From contig NZ_KB905395.1 of NCBI RefSeq assembly GCF_000379465.1, forward strand, positions 206-64,205: a stretch of 64,000 bases of DNA, given 5' to 3'. The notes beneath the pieces are model-generated. The model searched no databases. It was given only the letters and a program-made list of their open reading frames with translations, and had not been told where the DNA came from. The first letter of the stretch is position 1, and each line of letters starts with the position of its first letter. Shown here piece after piece: positions 49,559 through 61,500 of this stretch. The position numbers and the translations under genes were made by a program. This DNA is from Sciscionella marina DSM 45152 (GTDB taxonomy: Bacteria > Actinomycetota > Actinomycetes > Mycobacteriales > Pseudonocardiaceae).

Positions 49559-52500
49559 TTAGGCACCGCGGCGGTGGCGTCCTCCGCTGTGGCTGTTGGT
49601 TCCGTGGTCGTGTGCCAGTGCGACCAGGTGCCGGAGACGTTGCCGACCCGTGGGCGCGCGCCCGCCATCCGGGTCATGGATCGTGTCGGTGCTCGGCGGT
49701 TGATCGAGTCCGTATCGCTCGGCAATCTCGGCGAAGATCGGCGTATCGCGCGGGTCCGTGCGCTCTGGGCTGTCGGTGGTGGGTTCCGGAGTAGCGGATG
49801 GTGCTTGGTTGGCGAGTCGACGCTCGGCGAAGAGCAGGCTGGCAGGAAAGGCTTTCGGACTCGGTTCCTGTGGCGCGGACGCGCTGGGTTCGGTGGCAGC
49901 TGGTTCGGCATCGGCGAGCGCGGCGGGGAATGGCTTTGCCTGTTTCGGCGCCGAAACCGCTACGTCGACAGGTTCGTCGTCTGAAGAGCGGTCTTCGGTC
50001 TTCTCGGGCTGTTCCTGGATCGCTGGTGCAGCCGCGTCCTGTTGAGGCACCGTCGTTGGCACGTGAGCGTCGATGCCACTGTCGGTGGCCGTCGGGTCGC
50101 CGGGTTGATCGGTGACCAGTGCCTGCGCGGGCTGTATCGTCTTGGACGAGGGCTGGTGTTGCGTCCTCGGTTCTGGTGCTGTGTCGACGAGTTGGCCGAT
50201 CTGGGTGGCGAGATCGAGTACGCGTTCCTGGGCGCCTTGGGTGATGCTGCTGTAGATGGTGCGGTCGTCGTGGTCGATCGAGCTGGTTTCGGTGGTGCTC
50301 ACGACTTTGTAGCCCGTCTCGGCGGCTTTCTGGGTAAGGCGTGTCCATTCCTTGGCCAGGAGCCGGTGGTCGGTGACTGGGACAGGGCGGAAAGGCTTCT
50401 CCTCGGAGGTCCCGTTCGGTCGGTCGTGACTGTCCTGATGCGTGACGGCGTTGGATTCAGTGCCGTCGGTTACCGGCGTGCTCGGTTTCGCCGCTGGTCC
50501 CTGCACGGGACGGCGTGGTTCTGCGTTTGCGTTGTCAGGCTGGGTGTCGGGTGCGGGTTCGGGTTGAGTCGATTGCTGTGGTGGTGTGGTGGCCCGCAAC
50601 GGTCGCGCTGGTTTGTGCGCGTTCGCGATGCGTATGCTGAGCTCGGCGCCGAGTTCGTGGACCTGGTTGCTGGTCTTGGTGTCGCTTGCTGCGAGGGTGT
50701 CGGCGAACACGGTGAGCGCTTGGTGGATCTCGGTGGCTTCCGCGTGGTTATGAGCGAGGTTGGTCAGGATCTGTGCGTGTGCCGCGGGCGTGGATTCGTC
50801 GGCGAGCATCCGGTTGGCCTGGATCAGGGCGAGCCGGGATGGCTCGTGGGCTTTGATTGAGGTGGGGATCTGGCGAACGCTGGCCGCAAGCACGGCTAGG
50901 AGTGGTTCTCGGCCAGGTGGAAATGCCAGTGTTTGCAAGGGATGGCGAGGTGCGTTCGATGGTCTCGTCGGCTGGGGTTCTTGCGGTGTGCCCGTAGTGG
51001 CTTCGGTGGCCGATGTTTCCTCGACGACTCCTGTTTCGGCCGGCTGATCGGCATGATCGTGCTCCTGCGGCGGAGAAGCCGGTTCTTCCTGGTCCGTCGG
51101 AGCCTCGCGTTCCGGTGCCTGGTCGGAGGTGATGCCGAGTTGTTCTGGTTCCCGCTGACCGTTGGCGTCTCGCTCGGGCTCGTCATCGTGCAGGGTCTGC
51201 TGGGACGGTCCGGACGGTTGATCGGCGAGCGCAGCATCGTCGGCTGCAGTGCTGGTTTGGGCGGTCGGCGTTTCGGTGTCGCCTTGGAGCACCGTGGTCA
51301 GCGAGTTGGGGAGTTCAATGCGCACCAGCCTCGGGTCAGGGTTGGTGCTGGCGTCGACATGCCAGATGGTCTCAGGGTCGGCGATGCGCTCGTCGAGGAG
51401 TTCGCCGCGGAGGACAAGGGTGTCGCCGTCTCTGGTTGGGAGCCCTGTCAGTCGGAATGGTCCGAAATAGTAGCCGGGATGTTCGAGCACGTCCCCGATC
51501 GCGAGTGCCGAGGCTGGCACGTGCGTCGTCGTCTTTTCGGGCATCGTGCGGAGGAGTTGGGCAATACGGTGTGCGAATTCGTGTTGTTCCGGTGCGAGGA
51601 GTTGCAGGGCTCTGTCGCGATCGAGTTCCGGTAGTCCGGAGCTGCGTTGGCGACGGGTCGGGGCGGTGCCGGTCTCGTGCGCGTGTAGTGCGGTGGCGAT
51701 GATGCGGTTCGCGATCCTGCGCTCGTAGGTGTCCAGTTGGTTCTCGGCGTTCTGGGCAAGGCGAGCTTCGCCGATCGCTCGGTAGCCACTCGCGTTGTGC
51801 TTGACGCTGAGGCTCGCGTGGTGGGCGTGTTGGAGCAACCAAGCGGTGCCGTCATTGAGGGCGGGGGCGAGCCAGATGGCGAGCTTGCGCCAGGTGATGG
51901 TTCCCTCCCTCGCTCCGTTTTGACCGTCGACCCGTAGCCACAGACCTTTGCCACTGAATTCGCCACGTTCCGGTGCCCGTGGGTCCGGTGCGTCGACGGA
52001 GCGCCAGCTCGCCCAGCCAGAGAAATTAGCGGGGTTGACCGGTTTCCCGTTGTGGATGCTGCGCAAGAACCGAGAGAGCTCCCAGGGCGCGATGTGGCGT
52101 AGTCCTTCGGCGATGTCAGAGTCGTTCAGTGGTGCCGGTTCCTCCGCGTCTGCGCCCGCGCTGCTGTGCTCGTCTGCGGCGGCTGTTTCGGTTTCCTCGC
52201 CCGTCAAAGGCGTGGTTGGTCCCGATGTGGTGCTGTGTTCGGGCGCCGCTGTGGTAATCGCGTCGAGCTGGTCCAGGTGTGCCCGGTTTTCGGGTGTCAG
52301 GAGTTCAAGGGCCTGCGTTCGGTCCAGGCCCGGGATGGTAGGGGCGGGACGGGTGCGTGGTCCGGGTGGGTTTCCGGTTTCGTGGGCTTGCTGCGCGGCT
52401 TTCGCGATGGTGGCAAGAACCTGGTCGCGAAGCTCGATGACCGTCTGGAAATCAGCGTCGGTTCCGTACTGGCCGTTGCGCAACTGACCGTAGACAGTTT

Positions 52501-55500
52501 CGGTGTGCGCCAGCAACCATGCCCGCCCTTGGTCGAGGCCGGGAACGAGCCAGCGCGCGAGCTTTCGCCAGGCGATGTGGCCCGCGCGCGGGTGTTCGGG
52601 GCTGTGAACGTCGAGGCGGATCCCGGACCGGTCGGCGTACAGACTTTCGTGGACACCGGGCTCGGTGGTGGTGTCGTCGCGTGTACCGGAGAACGCGTGC
52701 CCGGACGTGGGGTTGGTGGGGGCGCCTTGGATGATGCTCGCGGCGAAAGTGTTGATCAGCACGGGGCCCAGGTGTTCGACGATGTGGGCGATGTCGGCGT
52801 CGGTGAGTCCCTGGGGAGCCTCATCGGATGCGGTCGCGAATGCTGATTCGACGAGCTGTGTCGGCTCGGGTTGATCGTCGCGGGCTGCCGCGGCTGTGTC
52901 GACGTGTTCGGATGGCGCAGTGAGGCTGTCGAAGCTGAGCTGACCGATCTGTTCGGTTGCCTGCGGTTGCCGCGTCGGGGTCTCGGCGACCTCGGACTCC
53001 GTGGCGTTTGTGGTGATAACGGGGACCGCGGCGTCGGCCGGGACGGTTCGGGAACGCTGTGAGCCGTCTGGTGGTTGGAGGACCAGCAGCATCGTGGTGG
53101 CGTCCACGGGGCGAACCTCGACCACGGTCGCGTGCGCTTGTTCGCGGTCGTCGTCGAGTTCAATGTTCTGCCCGGCGGTGTTGATTGGTAGCCGGGCGTC
53201 GTCGTTGGCGAGCCTGCGCAAGGCGTTCTGCGCGCGGGCGGTATCGAAATCTGCTGCTTTCCTGGCTTGTCCGACCGAGGCGGTGACTGCACGGCGGTAG
53301 AGGTCGGCGTCGAGCGTTTCGAGTTCGCTGTAGGTCTGATGAGGACGTAGCCCGTTGCGGGTCCGTCCGGAGAGCAGGACAGCGACGGCGTTGCGTGCCT
53401 GGCTGCCGGTGTGTGTTCTGAGGACGTATCGCGCGACGGCTTCGCGGTTGCGGAAACGCGGAATGCTGATGTGCACGGCGGCGTCGAGGTGTTCCCCGGT
53501 ATCCGGATCGCGCCAGCCGTTCTCGTCGCGTACGACGTGACGGCCGTCTGTGCTGGCGAGAGCATCGGGCGGGTCTGGGGACAGGAGTGGTTCGATGGCC
53601 CGGCGGCCGGGTTGGCGGGTGGGCAGCGCGATGCCGTGGCGTCCCAGATGCGTGAGGAGGTGTTCCATGCCCGCGCGGCTGCTGGTGTAGGCGGGGTTGA
53701 TCTCGATCCAGTCGGCGTCGGCTCCCAGGTTCTCGTTGTAGACGTGCTGTTCGACCAGCAACTGGTCGTCGAGGTCGTAGTTCAGGGCGAGAAGCAGTTC
53801 GTCGCGCAGCCACGCTTGGGTGTGGCCGGTCTCGTTGGGTTCTTCCTGAGCGAGGGTCCAGCCCCAGGTGGCGGGGTCGAGTGGATGTTCGCTGTCGATG
53901 CCGTCCACCACTGGGAAGCGGTGGTCGGCCGCCCGGTCGTGGAAATCCTCAGCGACAGCCTGAGCGTCGTCCTCGGCTGCGTCGTGGCGGGTTTCACCCA
54001 CCTCGGGGTCATCTGTGCCGGGCGGGTCCGCGGGGAGCGTGACTTCTAGCGGCGGTATCTCCGGATCCGCGTCGCTGTCGCGCGACTCGGTTCCCGTAGC
54101 AGGATCGACGGGATCGGCGACCGCTTCGCCCTGGACTGCGACGTCGGTGTCCGGAGTGGAGTCGGCGGTTTCCGAACGGGACGTGTCCCCATCGGAGGCG
54201 GTTGGTACGAGGGTGTCGAGGTGTTCGCGGGCTTGGGCGATGCGTTGGGCTGGTGTCAGTTCGGCCCAAGTGCCGATCTCGTTGGGTGCGCTGTGGTGTC
54301 CGGCGTGCCAGCGGGAGAGCACGGTCGTGAGGCGGTGTCCATGCGTCTCGGCGTGTTCGGCGAGCGCGTCCCATTCCCTGAGTGCGGTAGCGCCATCCGC
54401 GGCGTTGAGCACGACGCGGCCATGTTGGTCGAACCAGGCGTCGGGGGCGAAGGTGTGGGTTTGGCGTTCGCCGTAGCCGGTTTGACCGGTGATGCGGACC
54501 TGATTCGCGTCGTCGCGGTCGACGCGTTCGACGAACAGATCCCCATCAAGCCGAATCACCAGTCCGACCAACTCGGCATCGGTGATGCGAACGAGCCCGA
54601 GCGGGTCACTGCGTCGTTCACTGCTGGACTCCAGGTCAGTGCCGTCGCCTTCCGGTGCATCCTGAACGGCCTCGGATCCTTCGTCTGCGTCGGCGGCAAC
54701 GCTGACGGGTGTTTCGTCGCCAGCGCGGGGATCGACGTCTGCGAGGGTGCTCTGGGTGTCGACTGCTTGGGGCACGGTGGCCTGTGCGACCGTTCCGGTG
54801 TGCGCGACGATCGGGGCTTCGTCTGGGGCGGTGAGCTTTCCGGAAACGGGGTCCCGGCTGGTGCGGGGATCAGCGTCGAGGAGCACCGCGTGTCCGGCGC
54901 TGTCGTGGCCGCGCAGGTGTAGGTGTCCGGTGATGCCGATATCGATGCGGTGGATGCGCAGCGGCTCACCGCTTTCCGGGTGCGCAACGGTGAGGATGCC
55001 GGGTTCTGCGTCCAGCACTGTCTGTTGGCGTTCCTGTGCGTGGCTCAACAGGTTCGTAGCTTCGTCTGCGCTGATCTGGCCGTTCACCAGCTGCCACACG
55101 GCGCTTTGCGTGGTCGCCGCGAACGGAGTGGACCTGTCTTGGTTGAGCAGCGTGGCTCGTGCCTCGGTCCAGGAATAGCGCAGCACCTCCGAGTCACGGC
55201 CGCGGATCGCACCGTTGTCGACATATCGAGGGAGCTCGTAGCGCGACACACGGGGGTACTCGGCGGCAAGAACGGTCCGCCACCGCGACGGAAGGACCCG
55301 AATAGCCGGTCCCCCGCGTCGGTTGTCGAGTTGGTAAGCGACAGTGAGCAGTGTGTCGGCGATGGCAGGGATCCCGATCGCGGTGCAGATCCTCCCGGTG
55401 GGGCTGTCTTGTCCTCCCAGTTCGATCAGCGCATCGGAATGTGCGACCAATCCGGCAACAACCGCGGACACGGCCTCGTCGTCGACCCGGGACTGAACCT

Positions 55501-58500
55501 GGTCAGCCGTGTCCCGCTCGGTTCCGGATTGCTGTCCTTGGGTCAGGATCGTGCGGACCACACCGATGGTCGTGCGGACGTCCGGTACTCGAAGCTGGTC
55601 ATCGTCGGGTAGGAGCGCTGCGATGAGGCCGATCGTGTGTGCTCGGGCAGCGTCCGCGGTGGTGTCGGCATCGTGTTCGTGAATCCAGGCTGAACGCAGT
55701 TGTTCGATCGTCTCCCCGGAGAACAGGTCGTGCCATAGCTGCCGGACCGGTTCCTGCGCGGTGTCGCGCATCGTCGCGACGTGTTCCGCGGTGTCCAGTT
55801 CATCGATTCGGCCGCGGATCGCCTGGACGTGCCGGTCGGACAGGTCGTGCAGATCGGTCGTGATCGCGAATCCGGCATCGTGGAGCCGTTCCGCGGCATC
55901 GGTGAGACGTCGCTGGAGACGCTGGTGGAAGTCGATCATGGCGCGCTGGTCGCGTTGGACCTTCCACGTTTTCGGCAGCAACCAGGCACCGTGCTCGCCG
56001 TTCGGAGTTGGTACCTGGCGCCACTTCCATCCGGCCCGTTCGGTCCGAAGCAGGTCACCGATACCGTCGACCTTCTCGGTCCCGAGGAGCTGGACGCCGT
56101 GGTTGTACGAGTAGTGCAGGATCAGGAACCGCTTGCTCGTCTGCTCGGGCTCCGTGGTCGCGGAGGTTTCCGCGTGTTGCGCGGTTTGCACCGCAATCTC
56201 CGTAGCTGTTTGGGCGGTGTTCTCCGGCTCCTGGAGCGTGTACGTCGTCTCGTTCTGCTGGCTCCCCGGCGGCTGGGGCGGCTGCTCGGCACTCGCCGCC
56301 GCGTCGCCACTGGTCGGTTCTGGCTCATCCGCGCGTGCCGTTCCCGCGCCCGGGTCGGTTTCGGCGGCGGGTTGCTCCACTGTTTCCGGTTCGACGACCG
56401 GCGTGTCGTCGTGTTCGTTCACTGCGCCGGTTTCGGCGGTGTCTGGTTCGGGTTCGCCTGTGGTCAGGGCGTGGGTGAGCGCGGCGAGACGTGTGCTTTT
56501 CTGGTCGAGTTGTTCCTGTTGGGCGAACGTGTCAGTGCGGCTTGTCTGGGCTTGCTCGGCCGTGTGCCGTAGTCGCGTGATGGTTTCTTGCTGTCGTTGC
56601 AGGTCTGTTTCGAGGCTGTGGAGTCGGTTTTCCAGTCGTAGGACCAGATGGTGGCTATCCGGCAAGGCTCTGTGGTGCAGGGCAACCGAAGCACCGACAC
56701 CGGAAAACCGCAGGGTGATGTCAATAACTTTGTCACCTGGGGCGAGTTTGGCTTCGAGTTGGTGGCCGCCGAGTTCGCCGATGGGAATCGTGGCTGTGTC
56801 GTGCTGGCCGAGATCTTTGAGCCGGGTCCGAAGCAGTGCTTTGAGGTGTTTGGCTGCTTCGGTGCGGTCGGTATGGTCCTTGGTGCCGATCCGCATGGCG
56901 AAGGCTTCCCCGCGAGTGTCGCGGCGCTGGGCGATCGCGGCCTTCAGTCCCGTGACTCGTTGCTCATAGCGCGGTATTTCGACTTCGGCTGTGTCGATGG
57001 TGAGTCGGTGTGCGGTTTGCTGGCGTGCCCAGGCTTGGCGCAGGCGGGTAAGGCGATGGACTTCGGATTCGAGTTTGGCTTTCTCCAGGACGCGGGGATC
57101 GCCGGAGGCAGCGGCCATGAGTTCGCCGTAGAGGTCGGTGTCTTCGTCGGGCATGTCGATGACGCGGCTGGTGATCTGCCCGGTCATCAGAGGCCGGAAC
57201 CCGGTCCATTTCTGGCGGACAAGTTCCCATCGTTTGGCATCGAGACTCGGTGCGGTGACCAGGGTTTCGTCGAAGATCTCGGCGTTTTGGTTGCCTTGCC
57301 GTTCGACTCGTCCGCGTTCCTGATGGGGAATATCGGCGCGCCAGGGCGGGGTGATGTGGTAGAGCCCGATGGCGCGGTCCTGGATGTTCACGCCGGTGCC
57401 CATTTTCTCCGCGGATCCGATGAGGACAGCGACCTCACCGGATCGGGCGGCGTGAAACAGTTCGGCCTTCTGCTGGTCGGTACCGGCTTCGTGGATGTAG
57501 CGGATCAAGCTGCCCGGCATTCCACGGTTTTCGAGTTGGGTGCGGAGTTCGTCGTAGAAGTTCCAGCCGTTCTTCGGGGTCGACAGGGAACAGAACACCA
57601 GCTGCAGGGCGCCCGGGGTGGGGTGCTCGGTGCCGTCCCTGCGCAGGTATCGGGTGTCTCGGTGTTCTTGCCAGCGCCCGAAAACCCGGTCAGCGAGGAC
57701 ATCGACCTTCTGTGGCTCGGCTGTCTGCATGTCGAGAGTGCGCAGATCCAGCGCAGCCGACACGCCCTCGTGCAACAGCGACAGGTGGTTGTCGTCGCCT
57801 TTTTGCGGGCGCGGTGGGATGTTTGCGTACCTCGTTCCGAGGGAGTGGTTGAAATCGGCGAGTTCTTCGCTGGCTGGGACCTCGACGACACGCGAGTGCA
57901 CGGTGGGGGTGGGCAGGTTGAGGTCTTCGGCGGTACGGATATCGGCACGCAGCCGGAGTTGGCGGGACAGCTCGGGCACGTTGACCAATTTGCGGAGGCG
58001 GGTTTTGTCCTTGAACCCACCGCCGGGAATCATCTCTTGAGTGGTGGACAGTTCGGCAAAAGTACGCGCCCAGTTGTCCAGTGCCCCGACGTCGAGACCG
58101 AGGCGTTTTTGGATGGTGTGGATCTCGGCGAGGCTGTTGGTCCACGGTGTGGCGGTCGCCAGCACGACACGGGAGTGCCCGTATTCTCCGACCAGGTGGG
58201 CGAGTTTGATGTCGAAGTCGATCGCCCGGACTGCGCCGGGATGGCCCAGGTCGGGCAGTGAGGAGTGGCGCCGCGAATTCTTGTAGTCCTGGGCTTCGTC
58301 GCACACGATTTTGTCGATGCCGAGGTCTTCCCAGCACAGTCCGGGATCGCGGGGCATGTTGTGCAGGCGTTGTTTCAGCGATTCTTCGGCGTTCGCCTGC
58401 GCCTCTTCGAGCTGTTTGACGGTGCGCTGATCGCATCCAGCTTCGCGCGCGTTCTCCAGCGCGGCGGCGATCTCATCGCGTTCGGCGGCGTGATAGGCGT

Positions 58501-61500
58501 GCGCGGTCTCGCGGCGCACCGGTAGTGCTTGAAAGCCTGTGCGGGTCAAGATGATGGCATCCCAGCTGCCGGTGGCCACACGCGCGACGAATCGCCGCCG
58601 GTTCTCGACAGTCAGGTCGTCGCGGGTGGCGGCGAGCAGACGGGCTTGGGGGTAGGCGCGCAGCCATTCGGTGCGGAACTGTTCAAGCATGTGGTTCGGT
58701 ACGATCACGACCTGCCGGTTGGTCAGCCCGAGTCGGCGGCATTCCATCGCGCCGACGATCATCTCCAGCGTTTTGCCCGCGCCGACTTCGTGGAACAGAC
58801 CGACGGCGGGGTTGAAGATCTGCGCGGCCACCGCGTTCTTCTGATGCCCGCGTAGCTCATAGGCCGGGGACAAGCCGGGCAGATCCAGGTCGATGTCGTC
58901 ATAGCGACGCGGGATTTCGGCGTTGAACCGATCGTTGTACTGCTCCACGAGCGCGCGGGCGCGGGTGGTGTCCTCCCACACCCAGGACGCGAACCGGTCG
59001 CCGAGCTCGACTGCCTTGAGTTTCGCGGCCTCGGTGGCCGGCGCATCGGTGCGGATGGCACCGTCCGAGTCCTTGTAGGTCACACGGATCGGCCGACCAG
59101 TCAGGGTCGCTTCGAGCAGCTCCTGCGCCGGACGCTGCCCGGTTCCCCACTCCTGCCGGGCGGCGGGGCTCGTGCGTGATCCACCGTTGACAGTCCAAAT
59201 GTTCTCGCCCGGGTGATCAACAGTGATCCGATCGTCGCCGAGGAGTTCTCGGATAAACTGCTGCACATAGGATGCGTCGACCCACGAGCCGAGCTGGACC
59301 TCGATCTCCTCCGGTCCCAGATCCGCGGGAACGACCTCGGTGAGCGCATCGACGTTGGGTTGCCATCGCGGGTCTTGTTCGGCCGCGGCGGCGGCGGTGC
59401 GGAGTTTGGCGCGGACATTGCCGGACAGGTAGTCGTTGCGCAGCACGGCCTGCCCGGTGTCCGGCTCGGTGAACACGAGTTCTCCGAGCTTGTCTCGTGC
59501 TTCCTCGGCGCCGTTGAGACCGAGAAGTTCGGCGATCGTGTCCAGGTCGAGGCGTCCGTGCTTGTTCAAACACAGCGAGATCGCGTCGGTGGGCGACTCG
59601 GTGGCGGTGCGGGGCGTGACCGGGGTGATGACGCGTTGAGTGAAGATCTGGGCCTTGGCCGCGATACCGGATACAGGGTCGTAGTCCTCCAGTGCCGCTA
59701 CCAAAGGCGCCATCGGATCGCTGCGGAACCCGCCCTGTGCGGGTGTCACGCGAATCTCGGTCGTCAGGCCATGATTGCTGGGGATGAAGTGGGCGCTGTC
59801 GGTTTCGGGCAGCGTGGACAGGTACTCCTGCGCTGCCTCGATGGTGGTGTGGTCGAGTCCGGTGTCCTTGTCGCGGTGGCGGTTCCGGATGGCCGCGAAG
59901 TGCTTGGTCAGCCGGTCGGATCCGGCTCCGGCGGTGCCAAGTTCCTGGAGGTATTCCAGCAGTGCCTGCTGGGAGGTCGGGATGGACGTGTAGTCGCGGT
60001 CACGGCACCAGCGCGCCCACACGTGCCATGGCGTTCGGTTTTGGGTGCGCCAGGTGAATCGGTTGATCGGCCCCCAGGTCGCCGCATACTGGTCGTAGTC
60101 CCGGTTCAACCGGGCACGCAGGTCCCCGATTTCGGTGGTGTCGTTCGGGTTCTGTTGTTCGGCGGCCAGCAGCGCCTGAGTGGCGTCGCGCAGCTCCAGC
60201 AGGACACGTAGCTCGGCGCGGTCTTTCTTCGTGGGTTCGTACGGGATCCAGTGGCCCTCCGCCCACACGTCGAATCCGGTGCCGTGGATACGAATCTGCC
60301 CGTCGACGAGCTGTTCCGCATCGTCTCGGAAGCGCACCTCGGACGCCGCTGTTTCGGTGGTGGGCGTGGGGATCGACATTCCGGACTCCTGCGCGGCGCG
60401 CACGTCCGCGCGCAGCCGCGTGCGCAGTGCTTCGGCAAGGTCGGGGTGCCGCATGGAGACGGTAAGCTCGTGCTCACGATAGGGACCGTGCCCGGCTGTG
60501 AAGGTGCCCAACACGTGTTCGGGGTGAGTGTGGAACCACTCGTTGACCTCCAGCTCCACCAGCTGGTCATCGGTGGGGATCGCCAGTGGGCGTGTCTGCT
60601 GCCACCCCTGCTGCGGCGCAGGTGATTCGGTGGTGTCGCGGCGGCGCAGGACGAGCAGGTCGGTGACCACCGTGGTTCCGGCCGCGGCTTGGTGCGCGCC
60701 GCTGGGCAGGCGGATGGCGGTGATCAGGTCAGCGAGGTCGGCGATCTCCGCACGAGCGCTCGGATCGGTGGAGTCCAGGGTGTAGCGGGAGGTCAGCAAG
60801 GCCACGACCCCGCCGGGGCGGGTCATGCGCAGGGATTTGAGGATGAAGTGGTTGTGGATGGAATGCTGGTTCGTGGGGTTGTATTCGGGATCATGCAGCC
60901 GGATACGGCCGAACGGCACGTTCCCCACCACCGCATCGAAATAAGCCTCGCCACCGGTCACGTCCGCGAAAGACCCCGCGAGGATCTGGGCGTGCGGGTA
61001 CAGCGCTGCCGCGATGGCCGCGGTGGTGGGTTCGACTTCGACCCCGGTGACCGCGATCCCCTCGGGCGCAGTGCCGAGGAAATTGCCTGCCCCGCAGCCA
61101 GGCTCAAGGACCTGCCCGCGGGTGAGGCCGAGGTCGTGAACGGCTTCCCAGATCGGTTCGACCAGACGTAGGTCGGTGTAGTGGGCGTTCAGCGTCGAAC
61201 GTCGCGCCGCGGCGTAGTCCCGTTCCCCGAGCAAAGTTCGCAGTTCCTGGCGCGCCTCGGCATGGTCGGGGTTGTCGTCGTCGAAGACCGCCGGGACCGC
61301 GCCCCACCCGGACCAGCGCACGAGGATCCGCTGCTCGCCGGTCGTCGCGACCCGTTGCTCGTCCTGGATCGTGCGCAGGGTGCGCAGCGCGGCGAGGTTC
61401 GCCGCGACCCGGGCCTTGGGTCCCGAGGGTGCCAGATCATCCTGAGTGGCAGGACGAAACGACCTATCTAGTTCTCCTGCTCCGGATCGTCCTCGTTCTC

